From the NCBI GenBank assembly GCA_963779735.1, contig CAVZZJ010000004.1, positions 496,001 through 560,000 of the forward strand: a stretch of DNA of 64,000 bases, written 5' to 3'. Each line of letters starts with the position of its first letter. Positions within the stretch are counted from its first letter, which is position 1. Under the pieces are notes generated by a model. The model did no database searches. It had not been told where the DNA came from and worked only from the letters and a program-made list of their open reading frames with translations. The translations under genes were made by a program, and so were the position numbers. The DNA is from Bog-473 sp963779735. Its GTDB lineage: Bacteria > Actinomycetota > Acidimicrobiia > Acidimicrobiales > RAAP-2. Positions 8,831-16,410 of the stretch are shown here, in pieces.

Positions 8831-10066
8831 CTACTCCAGGCGGTTGGCGCGAGCGACCCGACCGAGCCAGTGACCGGAGGGCTTCACCGTGCGGCGGAAC
8901 GTCCGGCGGTCCACGGCAATCAGGCCGAACGTCTTGGAGTATCCGGACGTCCACTCGAAGTTGTCGAGCAGCGTCCAGTGGACGTAGCCGCGGACGTCAA
9001 CGCCGTCGCCGATGGTGCCGGCGAGCCCGTGGAGCGCCGCCCGTGTGTACGCGATCCGGGCGTCGTCGTCGTCGGTGGCCATCCCGTTCTCGGTCACGAG
9101 AACGGGAACACGCGCGTGCGCAGCAGCTAGCCGGACCGTGTGCCCGAGCGCTTCGGGGTAGACCTCCCACCCCGTCTGCATCGCGGGCTCGCCTTCGGGT
9201 GGAGGCACCCTGCCCTCCGGGCCGATCCGGTTGCGGGAGTAGGTCTGGACGCCCACGAAGTCGTCGTCGCGGGACACCGACAGCCAGTCGATCTGGCCGC
9301 GGCGCCGCGCCTCGTCGCATCGCTGCTCACCTCCCTCCACCGCCTGCAGGTCGACCAGGGCGAGCGTCCATCCGACCTTTGTGTCGCCGGGACCCGACTT
9401 GATCGCCTCGACGGCTCGGCGGTGGGCGTCGGCCATTCGCTCGACATCGCCTGTGACCAGGCCCATCCGGTACCGTGAGGGATCGAATCCTCCGATTCCG
9501 GGGTCCGCCGCCCTGGCGCCCTGGGGGACCGGGCCCCGGTCGCCCACTCCCATGGGCAGTACCCCTGTGTGTTGCAGCATGGACATCACGTTCGGCTCGT
9601 TCAGCGTGCAGACCCACGCCAGGAGATCGCCCAGGTGTCCAGTGGCCCGCGAGGCGTAGCGCGCAAAGCGCGTCGGCGCCGCTTCGCTGCCCCATCCGCC
9701 CTCTCCGGCGAACCATCGTGGTGCCGAGAAGTGGTTGTACGTCACTATAGGCGTCAGCCCGAGTTCCCGGCAGGTCCCGATCATCCGCCGGTAGTGGTCC
9801 AGCGCAGCGAGCGAGAAGTAGCCCGGTTCCGGTTCTATGCGGGACCATTCCAGGGAGAACCGGTAGGCGTTGCACCCCAGTTGGGCGAGGAGGGACATGT
9901 CCTCGGCGTAGCGGTGGTAGTGGTCGCAGGCATCCCCGGAGGGCTCGTTGAAATTCGAGTTCTCCATCCACTCGAGCGGCCACAGGTCCGCGTTGACGTT
10001 TCCGCCTTCTACCTGATGACCGGCCGTGGCCGCACCCCAGAGGAATCCGTCGGGGAACCGACTCAT
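8831..10066 (-). CDS. Family 1 glycoside hydrolase (beta-glucosidase/beta-galactosidase type)
   Basis: Protein of 411 residues starting MSRFPDGFLWGAATAGHQVE, the usual GH1 entrance. The acid/base Glu is in TLNEPNV (about 157) and the nucleophile Glu in LVTENGMA (about 326). The C-terminal DNFEWTSGYSKTFGLI motif that binds the glycone is complete. There is no signal peptide, so it would cleave beta-linked disaccharides in the cytosol. A LacI-type operator lies 84 bases upstream of the ATG and matches those in the sugar cluster at 16-26 kb, linking this isolated gene to that regulon. It is convergent with the YceI gene. Confidence 0.9.
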   Translation of the reverse strand: MSRFPDGFLWGAATAGHQVEGGNVNADLWPLEWMENSNFNEPSGDACDHYHRYAEDMSLLAQLGCNAYRFSLEWSRIEPEPGYFSLAALDHYRRMIGTCRELGLTPIVTYNHFSAPRWFAGEGGWGSEAAPTRFARYASRATGHLGDLLAWVCTLNEPNVMSMLQHTGVLPMGVGDRGPVPQGARAADPGIGGFDPSRYRMGLVTGDVERMADAHRRAVEAIKSGPGDTKVGWTLALVDLQAVEGGEQRCDEARRRGQIDWLSVSRDDDFVGVQTYSRNRIGPEGRVPPPEGEPAMQTGWEVYPEALGHTVRLAAAHARVPVLVTENGMATDDDDARIAYTRAALHGLAGTIGDGVDVRGYVHWTLLDNFEWTSGYSKTFGLIAVDRRTFRRTVKPSGHWLGRVARANRLE

Positions 10067-10149
10067 CACCCCGGAGCGGGCGTCGAGCCCCGCGTCGAGG
10101 CACCACTGCCCTCGGGTCCCTCCAGACCGAAGCGCTTGACCACCATCGT

Positions 10150-10163
10150 TGTTAACGCTAACA
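10150..10163. promoter_or_regulatory. LacI-type operator upstream of GH1
   Basis: TGTTAACGCTAACA is a near-perfect palindrome centred on CG, the hallmark of LacI/GalR operators. It shares the consensus TGNTARCGSTAWCA with sites at 16372 and 25766. It is 84 bases upstream of the GH1 start on the minus strand. The LacI gene at 21945-22964 is the obvious candidate regulator. Confidence 0.65.
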
Positions 10164-10191
10164 GACCGTCCGGCGAGGGCTCCGTGTAGCC

Positions 10192-10248
10192 CCGCGCCGG
10201 CCACGTGACAGCGCGCCGGCCACATGACAGCGCGCCGGCCACATGACA
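10192..10248. repeat. Three tandem 19-bp repeats
   Basis: The unit GCGCGCCGGCCACATGACA occurs twice without change (10211-10229 and 10230-10248) and once before that with one substitution (CACGTGACA, ending at 10210). The array lies between the divergent GH1 and enoyl-CoA hydratase genes and is not coding in any convincing frame. It could be a multi-site operator or a slippage product. Confidence 0.75.
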
Positions 10249-10383
10249 GGATGTCGCCTCGGTGCCGCAGAATGGAACTGCTCCGGCGACGGTCGTCGCA
10301 GCGCGGACACTCGCCGAGCGAGCCATCGAGTACGCGAGCGAGGCGGTCACGGGCGGAACGATCCGACCAATCGGAGGTGCCTC

Positions 10384-11187
10384 TTGAGCGACACTGAGCC
10401 TCTCGTCCTCGTCGACACCGAGGACGGTATCGCCACGCTTACGTTGAACCGCCCCGGGGCGCGCAACGCCCTCAGCCGGGCCGTGACCTATGCGCTATGG
10501 GACGCGGTGGCCGCCGCCGGGAACGATCCCGGCGTGGCGGTGGTGATCCTGACGGGAGCCGACCCGGCCTTCTGCGCCGGCGTCGACCTCAAGGAGGTCA
10601 CGGGTGAGACGCCCCCTTCGGCTGCGCCGCGGGGCCTGGGCGAGGGACCCGAGCGGGACACCAACGGCCTGTTCAGGTTCCTTCCCGTCATCGACAAGCC
10701 GGTGATCGGCGCCATCAACGGGGTGGCGGTAACCGGTGGGCTCGAGATCGCGTTGCAGTGCACCTTCCTAATCGCCTCGGAGCGAGCCCGCTTCGGCGAC
10801 ACCCACGCCCGGGTGGGCATCATGCCCGGCGGGGGAATCACCGTCCTGATGGCCCAGTCGATCGGGCTCCGCCGTGCCATTGAGGCGTCGTTGACCGGGA
10901 ACTTCCTGACGGCCGACGAAGCGCTCGCCCTCGGGCTGGTCAACCATGTCGTGCCGCACGGCGAACTGCTCCCCTGCGCCAGGCGACTGGCCGCGGACAT
11001 CGTCAGCAACGACCAGGTGGGGGTACGCCGGCTCCTCCGTCACTACCGTCAGATGGCCAACGCGGCGACCCTCGACGAGGCCCATCTCATTGAGGGGTAC
11101 ATGGCCGAGACCTGGCTTCCGGGTACCAGCCACGTCGCCGATCGGCGGGCCGACGTCACCGCCCGCGGCCGCTCGCAGTCCTCCTGA
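10384..11187 (+). CDS. Enoyl-CoA hydratase/isomerase family protein
   Basis: Crotonase-fold protein of 267 residues. A TTG start at 10384 is chosen because GGAGGTG sits at the right distance, and starts further upstream add low-quality sequence. Motifs: LTLNRPGARNALS, DPAFCAGVDLKEV, KPVIGAINGVAVTGGLEIAL and the acidic active-site region DTHARVGIMPGGGITVL. It is coupled to the F420-type oxidoreductase behind it (TGATG overlap). The role is probably hydration of an enoyl-CoA in fatty-acid or related acyl breakdown; the substrate is unknown. Confidence 0.88.
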   Translation: MSDTEPLVLVDTEDGIATLTLNRPGARNALSRAVTYALWDAVAAAGNDPGVAVVILTGADPAFCAGVDLKEVTGETPPSAAPRGLGEGPERDTNGLFRFLPVIDKPVIGAINGVAVTGGLEIALQCTFLIASERARFGDTHARVGIMPGGGITVLMAQSIGLRRAIEASLTGNFLTADEALALGLVNHVVPHGELLPCARRLAADIVSNDQVGVRRLLRHYRQMANAATLDEAHLIEGYMAETWLPGTSHVADRRADVTARGRSQSS

Positions 11188-12188
11188 TGTTGGTCGACAC
11201 GACGTTTGGGCAGCTCGAGAGCGCGGCGGCCGACGCCGAGGCGGCCGAGGCGGAGGGGTACGACGGCGCCTTCACCGGCGAGGTCAGCAACGACCCCTTC
11301 CTACCTATCGCCTTGGCCGCGACCTCGACCGAGCGCATCGACCTCGGCACCTCCATCGCGGTGGCCTTCGCCCGCTCGCCCATGTCGCTGGCATACACGG
11401 CCTACGACCTTCAGCGCTTCACCCGGGGACGCCTGGTGCTCGGGCTGGGCTCACAGGTAAGGGCCCATATCACCCGGCGTTTCTCCATGCCCTGGGGCCG
11501 GCCGGCGCCCCAGATGCGCGAGTTCGTCCTCGCCCTGCGCGCCGCGTGGGGGAGCTGGTCGAGTGGCGAGACGCTGGACTTCGAGGGTGAGTTCTACCGG
11601 CACACCCTGATGCCGCCCACCTTCGTTCCCGCCGCCCACCCCTACGGGGAACCGAAGATCCTCCTCGCCGGCGTCGGCGACGCCATGACCCGGGTGGCCG
11701 GAGAGGTCGCCGACGGCTTCTTGTGCCACGGCTTCACCACCGAACGCTGGATCCGCGAGCACACCCTCCCCGCCCTGACCGAAGGACGCCGTCGGGTCGG
11801 CAAGTCGCTGGACGGCTTCACCGTCAAGGCGGCCGTCTTCTTGGCCACGGGGAGTGACGAGGAGATGGAGGCGGCGGCCACTGGCATCCGAACGCACCTG
11901 GCCTTCTACGCCTCGACGCCCGCCTATAGGCCGGTGCTCGATCTTCACGGCTGGGGCGAGTTGGGCACGGAGCTGACCAGGCTGTCCAAGGAAGGCCGCT
12001 GGGACGAGATGGGAGGGCTGATCGACGACGACGTGCTCGACGCGTTCGCCGTCGTGGCGCCGCTCGACAAGGTCCCCGAGCTTCTGGCCCGGCGCTGCGC
12101 CGGTGTCGTCACCCGGGTTTCGTTCATCTCCACCGTTCCGTCGCCGGCGCTTCTCGAGGCCGTCCGTGCCGCAGGGCCGGCCAGCTGA
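11187..12188 (+). CDS. Luciferase-like F420-dependent oxidoreductase
   Basis: Luciferase-like TIM-barrel protein of 333 residues whose ATG overlaps the hydratase stop by one base. It shows the family pattern AEAEGYDGAFTGE near the N-terminus, TERIDLGTSIAVAFARSPM, FTRGRLVLGLGSQVR and PKILLAGVGDAMTRVAGEVADG. Such proteins in actinobacteria usually use coenzyme F420 for hydride transfer, although FMN users exist. The pairing with an enoyl-CoA hydratase suggests an acyl-CoA or steroid-type substrate. No signal peptide is present. Confidence 0.85.
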   Translation: MLVDTTFGQLESAAADAEAAEAEGYDGAFTGEVSNDPFLPIALAATSTERIDLGTSIAVAFARSPMSLAYTAYDLQRFTRGRLVLGLGSQVRAHITRRFSMPWGRPAPQMREFVLALRAAWGSWSSGETLDFEGEFYRHTLMPPTFVPAAHPYGEPKILLAGVGDAMTRVAGEVADGFLCHGFTTERWIREHTLPALTEGRRRVGKSLDGFTVKAAVFLATGSDEEMEAAATGIRTHLAFYASTPAYRPVLDLHGWGELGTELTRLSKEGRWDEMGGLIDDDVLDAFAVVAPLDKVPELLARRCAGVVTRVSFISTVPSPALLEAVRAAGPAS

Positions 12189-12229
12189 CGGCCCCGTCGA
12201 TCCTCCCCGGCCGACTACCGGTTCGGGAA

Positions 12230-12259
12230 TTGTGTTCTTTGCCACCAGAATGTTATTCT
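12230..12259 (+). promoter_or_regulatory. Candidate promoter with palindrome upstream of acyl-CoA dehydrogenase
   Basis: TTGTGT at 12230-12235 and TATTCT at 12254-12259 are spaced by 18 bases. They lie in an AT-rich pocket before the acyl-CoA dehydrogenase. A perfect inverted repeat, AGAAT-GTT-ATTCT (12247-12259), covers the -10 element and is a plausible repressor site, for example for a TetR-type regulator. Confidence 0.45.
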
Positions 12260-12283
12260 TGAACGGACCACGAGGAGGCGCAC

Positions 12284-13585
12284 ATGGCGTGGGATTTCGA
12301 GACCGATCCCGAATACCAGAAGAAGCTGGACTGGGCGAACGAGTTCGTACGGGAGGAGGTCGAGCCGCTCGACTACCTGTTCCCGCACCAGCAGTTCATC
12401 CCGATGGACGAGACGCGGCGCAAGATCATGGACCCGCTGAAGGAGGAGGTCCGCCGGCAGGGCCTGTGGGCGACCCACCTCGGACCCGAGCTGGGTGGTC
12501 AGGGCTTCGGCCAGTTGAAGCTGGCGCTGCTCAACGAAATACTGGGCCGATCCCCCTGGGCCTCGACGGTCTTCGGGACGCAGGCGCCCGACACCGGTAA
12601 CGCGGAGATCATCGCCCACTACGGTACCGAGGAGCAGAAGAAGCGCTACCTGCAGCCGCTGCTCAACGGCGAGATGTTCTCCACGTTCTCCATGACCGAG
12701 CCCCACGCCGGTGCCGACCCGACCATGTTCAAGACGCAGGCCGTCAAGGACGGCGACGAGTGGGTGATCAACGGGTGGAAGTACTTCTCCTCGAACGCCA
12801 AGACGGCGTCGTTCCTGATCGTGATGGCGGTGACCAACCCCGACATCAGCCCGTACAAGGGCATGTCGATGTTCCTGGTGCCCACCGATACGCCCGGCGT
12901 GAACATCGTGCGCAACGTGGGCCTGTACGGCGAGCCGCTCAACGAGGGGTTCCATGCCCTCATCCACTACGAGGACGTCCGCGTTCCCGAGGAGGCGCTT
13001 CTGGGCGGCGAGGGCCTGGCCTTCGTCATCGCGCAGACCCGTCTCGGCGGTGGGCGGATCCACCATGCCATGCGCACGATCGGCATGGCGCAAAAGGGCA
13101 TCGACATGCTCTGCGAGCGCGCCCTCAGCCGGCACACCCAGGGGAGCCTCCTCGCCGACAAGCAGTTCGTGCAGGGCTACATCGCCGACTCCTACGCCCA
13201 GTTGGTCCAGTTCCGGTTGTTCGTCCTCTACACGGCGTGGGAGATCGACAAGTACAACGACTACAAGCGAGTCCGCAAGGACATCGCCACGGCGAAGGTG
13301 GTCATGCCCACCCTTCTGCACGACATCGCCTGGCGGGCGATGCAGGTGCACGGCGCACTCGGTACGACCAACGAGATGCCCTTTTTCACGATGATTCACG
13401 GCGCGGCCGTGATGGGTCTGGCCGACGGCCCCACCGAGGTGCACAAGCTGACCGTTGCCCGACAGGTGCTCCGCGACTATCGCGGCACGGAAGAGATGTG
13501 GCCCACCGAGTGGATCCCGGGGAAGATTGAGGCGGCGAAGGCGAAGTTCGCCGAGTACCTCGAGCTAGAAGTCGGGAACCTGTGA
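12284..13585 (+). CDS. Acyl-CoA dehydrogenase
   Basis: Acyl-CoA dehydrogenase of 433 residues with a strong ribosome-binding site (GAGGAGG). It contains the flavin/substrate motif FSMTEPHAGADPTMFKT, the WVINGWKYFSSNA strand, and the C-terminal HDIAWRAMQVHGALGTTNEM and GLADGPTEVHKLTVAR segments typical of the long ACAD11/ACAD10-related group. It oxidises an acyl-CoA to the 2-enoyl-CoA using FAD. The next gene is an ACAD11-type phosphotransferase coupled by GTGA, so the two genes together correspond to the two domains of eukaryotic ACAD11. It is paralogous to the fragment at 1-264. Confidence 0.92.
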   Translation: MAWDFETDPEYQKKLDWANEFVREEVEPLDYLFPHQQFIPMDETRRKIMDPLKEEVRRQGLWATHLGPELGGQGFGQLKLALLNEILGRSPWASTVFGTQAPDTGNAEIIAHYGTEEQKKRYLQPLLNGEMFSTFSMTEPHAGADPTMFKTQAVKDGDEWVINGWKYFSSNAKTASFLIVMAVTNPDISPYKGMSMFLVPTDTPGVNIVRNVGLYGEPLNEGFHALIHYEDVRVPEEALLGGEGLAFVIAQTRLGGGRIHHAMRTIGMAQKGIDMLCERALSRHTQGSLLADKQFVQGYIADSYAQLVQFRLFVLYTAWEIDKYNDYKRVRKDIATAKVVMPTLLHDIAWRAMQVHGALGTTNEMPFFTMIHGAAVMGLADGPTEVHKLTVARQVLRDYRGTEEMWPTEWIPGKIEAAKAKFAEYLELEVGNL

Positions 13586-14601
13586 TCGATTTCGAGCGTC
13601 TCGCCCGCTGGATGGACGACAACGGCCTGCCGGGCAAGGGTGAGCCGATCGAGGAGCGCTACCTCTCGGGCGGCACCCAGAACGTGATTTACGAGCTCCG
13701 ACGGGGTGAGGAGACCTGCGTCATTCGGATCCCGCCGCCGAACGCGCCGGCCGACCGGGACGAGGGCATCTTGCGCGAGTGGCGAATCGTTCAGGCCCTG
13801 GACGGGACCGACGTGCCCCACACACCCGCTCTCGCCGTGTGCGAGGACACCTCGGTGCTGGGCCGGCCGTTCTACCTGATGGGGTTCGTGGACGGCTGGT
13901 CGCCCATGGGCCGCACGACCTGGCCCGCCCCGTTCGACACCGACCTCGACGCTCGTTCCGGCCTCGGCTACCAGCTGGCCGAGGGCATCGCGCTCCTCTC
14001 GAGGGTCGACTGGCGGGCCCGCGGCCTGGTGGGCCTGGGCCGACCCGAGAACTTCCACGAGCGCCAGGTCGACCGGTGGACCGCCTTCTTCGAGAGCGTC
14101 AAGACCCGCGAGCTGGAGGGCATGGACGTGGCGTCGGCCTGGCTGCGGGCCCACAAGCCGATCGACTACATCCCGGGCATCATGCACGGTGACTACCAGT
14201 TTGCCAACGTCATGTTCAAGGACGGTGCGCCGGCGCGGCTGGCGGCCATCGTCGACTGGGAGATGGGCACGGTCGGGGATCCAAAGCTCGACCTGGGCTG
14301 GATGGTCCAGAGTTGGCCCACCGACACCTCGGCGGCCGAGGCCTCCGAGGCGAGCTACGTCGATCTGCGAGGCATGCCGAACCGGGACGAGGTGCTGGCC
14401 CACTACGCGGAGGTGTCGGGCCGGCAGGTGGACGACATCGACTACTACGTGATCCTGGCCAAGTGGAAGCTCGCCATCGTGTTGGAGAAGGGGTTCGCGC
14501 GCGCCGGTGACGACCCCAAGCTGCTCTCGTTCGGCCCGGTCATCGCCCAAGCGATGAAGGCGGCCGCGGACCTGGCCGAGACCACGGACTACGGGCGATG
14601 A
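13582..14601 (+). CDS. ACAD11-like phosphotransferase (APH family kinase)
   Basis: Protein kinase-like fold protein of 339 residues, coupled to the dehydrogenase (GTGA). It carries the nucleotide-binding YLSGGTQNVIYEL loop, the catalytic loop IMHGDYQFANVMF and the metal-binding IVDWEMGTVGDPKLDLGW. This is the group found as the N-terminal domain of mammalian ACAD11, where the kinase domain phosphorylates 4-hydroxyacyl-CoA before the dehydrogenase domain acts. By analogy it would activate hydroxy fatty acids for the neighbouring dehydrogenase. Aminoglycoside resistance is not implied. Confidence 0.88.
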   Translation: MIDFERLARWMDDNGLPGKGEPIEERYLSGGTQNVIYELRRGEETCVIRIPPPNAPADRDEGILREWRIVQALDGTDVPHTPALAVCEDTSVLGRPFYLMGFVDGWSPMGRTTWPAPFDTDLDARSGLGYQLAEGIALLSRVDWRARGLVGLGRPENFHERQVDRWTAFFESVKTRELEGMDVASAWLRAHKPIDYIPGIMHGDYQFANVMFKDGAPARLAAIVDWEMGTVGDPKLDLGWMVQSWPTDTSAAEASEASYVDLRGMPNRDEVLAHYAEVSGRQVDDIDYYVILAKWKLAIVLEKGFARAGDDPKLLSFGPVIAQAMKAAADLAETTDYGR

Positions 14602-15368
14602 GCGATGAACTGGTGAGCGAGCGGCGGGGCAGCACCCTTGTCGTCCGACTGAACCGGCCCGAGGCGCGCAACGCGCTGAACGGCGCCGTGATCCGGGGGA
14701 TCAGCGCGGCGATCGTCGAGGCCGATTCGGACCCCGGGGTCCGTGCGGTCGTCCTGACCGGCACGGGCGACCGTGCCTTCTGCGCCGGCATGGACCTGCG
14801 GGGCTTCGTGGAAGGGCAGGGTTCGGGCGGCGAACCGGGGGACATGGACGGCTTCCGCCGGTTGATCGCGGGGGAGGTCTCGGTGCCCGTCATCGGCGCC
14901 GCCAACGCCACGGCGGTGGCCGGGGGCTTCGAGCTCCTCCTGGCCTGCGACATCATCGTGGCGTCCTCGGCCGCGCGCTTCGGCCTTCCCGAGGTGAAGC
15001 GCGGGCTGTTCGCCGCCGGGGGCGGAACCTTCATCGGGACCCGGCTCCCGCTCGGCATCGCCCTGGAGATCACGCTGACCGGCGACAGCATGGATGCGGA
15101 ACGGGCCTACGCGCTCGGGCTGTTGAACGCGGTGGTCCCTCCCGAGGAGGTGCTGCCGAGAGCCCTCGAATTCGCAGATCGGATCACCGCCAATGGACCG
15201 CTCGGTGTGGCGGCGACCAAGGAGCTCGTGCGGTTGGCGGTCACCGACCCCGCCCGAGCCCACGAGCGACTGACCGAGCTGCAGCAGTCGGTCTTCGGCA
15301 GCCAGGACGCCAAGGAAGGGGCCCTGGCTTTTGTCGAGAAGCGGGCGCCGGTCTGGCAGGGGCGATGA
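14598..15368 (+). CDS. Enoyl-CoA hydratase/isomerase family protein
   Basis: Crotonase-fold protein of 256 residues, ATGA-coupled to the phosphotransferase. Motifs: VRLNRPEARNALNG, DRAFCAGMDLRGF, VPVIGAANATAVAGGFELLL and FGLPEVKRGLFAAGGGTF, where the catalytic Glu of LPEVKRG is present. It is likely the hydratase step following the acyl-CoA dehydrogenase two genes upstream. The order dehydrogenase, kinase, hydratase, quinone reductase forms one operon. Confidence 0.9.
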   Translation: MSDELVSERRGSTLVVRLNRPEARNALNGAVIRGISAAIVEADSDPGVRAVVLTGTGDRAFCAGMDLRGFVEGQGSGGEPGDMDGFRRLIAGEVSVPVIGAANATAVAGGFELLLACDIIVASSAARFGLPEVKRGLFAAGGGTFIGTRLPLGIALEITLTGDSMDAERAYALGLLNAVVPPEEVLPRALEFADRITANGPLGVAATKELVRLAVTDPARAHERLTELQQSVFGSQDAKEGALAFVEKRAPVWQGR

Positions 15369-15375
15369 GCTGAGG

Positions 15376-16347
15376 GTGCTCGCCGCCGTCTGCCCGTCCT
15401 ACGGCCCGCCCGAAGTCGTCGAAGTTCGGGACGGACCGTCGCAAGAGCTGGGTGTGGGACAGGCGCGCATCGCGGTCAAGGCGGCTGCGGTGAACTTCTC
15501 CGACGTCCTGATCGTCGCCAACCAGTACCAGGTCTCGGTGCCACCCCCGTTCATTCCCGGAAGCGAGTACGCCGGTGAGGTCATTGAGGTGGCCGACGGG
15601 GTCAGCGAGATGGTGGTCGGCGACCGGGTCTTCGGTGCCGGCATGGTCGGCGCCTTCGCCCAGGAGGCGAACGGGACGGCGCAGAATCTCACACGGATCC
15701 CGGAAGGGGTCGATGTGCGCCACGCCGCCGCCTTCGGTGTGGCCCACCGCACCGCCTACCACGCGTTGCGCTCGTTCGCCCGGCTCGAGCCGGGGGACGA
15801 GCTGATCGTCCTCGGGGCCGGGGGAGGGGTCGGACTGGCGGCCGTGCAGCTCGGCGTGGTGATGGGGGCCTCGGTCACTGCGGTTGCCTCCTCGGCGGAG
15901 AAGCTCGAGGCGGCCAGCGCCAACGGCGCGAGCCGGCTCGTCGACCACAAGGCGAGCGATCTCCGCGAGGCGTTGAGGGAGGCGCTTCCCGATGGTGCCG
16001 ACGCCGTGCTCGACCCGGTGGGCGGTGATCTGTCGGAACGGGCGCTGCGGGCCTTGCACTACGGCGGCCGGTTCGTGTCGGTCGGCTTCGCTGCGGGCAT
16101 TCCTCGCATCCCGCTCAATCTGGTCCTGCTCAAGGGCATCAACGTCACGGGGTTCCAGATGCGCGACTTCGGCACCCACCAGCACGACGAGCTCGCGCGC
16201 AACGACGCCGAGCTCATGGCCCTATTCTCGTCCGGACGGGTCGTGCCGCACATCGGCGCATCCTTCCCCCTCACAGAGGCCGCCGCCGCCCTGCGCTTCG
16301 TCGCCGACGGTAGGGCCATTGGCAAGGTGGTCCTCGACCTGAGCTGA
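15376..16347 (+). CDS. NADPH:quinone oxidoreductase family protein (MDR superfamily)
   Basis: Medium-chain reductase of 323 residues from a GTG eight bases after the hydratase stop. The start was chosen because MLAAVCPSYGPPEVVEV aligns with family N-termini. It has AAVNFSDVLIVANQYQ, PFIPGSEYAGEVIEV, the nucleotide-binding VLGAGGGVGLAAVQLG and a C-terminal GKVVLDL. It has no zinc-ligand cysteines, placing it with zeta-crystallin-type quinone or enoyl reductases. In an acyl-CoA operon it may act on an enoyl intermediate. It ends the operon. Confidence 0.87.
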   Translation: MLAAVCPSYGPPEVVEVRDGPSQELGVGQARIAVKAAAVNFSDVLIVANQYQVSVPPPFIPGSEYAGEVIEVADGVSEMVVGDRVFGAGMVGAFAQEANGTAQNLTRIPEGVDVRHAAAFGVAHRTAYHALRSFARLEPGDELIVLGAGGGVGLAAVQLGVVMGASVTAVASSAEKLEAASANGASRLVDHKASDLREALREALPDGADAVLDPVGGDLSERALRALHYGGRFVSVGFAAGIPRIPLNLVLLKGINVTGFQMRDFGTHQHDELARNDAELMALFSSGRVVPHIGASFPLTEAAAALRFVADGRAIGKVVLDLS

Positions 16348-16350
16348 GTC

Positions 16351-16372
16351 ATTACGCCGAATTTGGCGTGAT
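16351..16372 (+). terminator. Inverted repeat after quinone reductase
   Basis: ATTACGCC and GGCGTGAT pair with one mismatch around a six-base GAATTT loop. The hairpin begins four bases after the quinone reductase stop and ends at the LacI-type operator. It has no following T-run, so it may be a weak terminator or part of the regulatory region. Confidence 0.35.
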
Positions 16373-16385
16373 GGTAGCGGTAACA
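16372..16385. promoter_or_regulatory. LacI-type operator upstream of GH2 gene
   Basis: TGGTAGCGGTAACA fits the consensus TGNTARCGSTAWCA shared with the sites at 10150 and 25766. It ends 25 bases before the GTG of the GH2 gene and overlaps a -10-like TAACAT (16381-16386), so a bound repressor would block the promoter. Confidence 0.6.
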
Positions 16386-16410
16386 TCCCCACAGGGCTTA
16401 GGATGCGCCC

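Noticed and set aside
13582..14601. Aminoglycoside resistance gene
   Set aside because: Although the fold is the APH family, the coupling to an acyl-CoA dehydrogenase and ACAD11-type motifs point to acyl metabolism.
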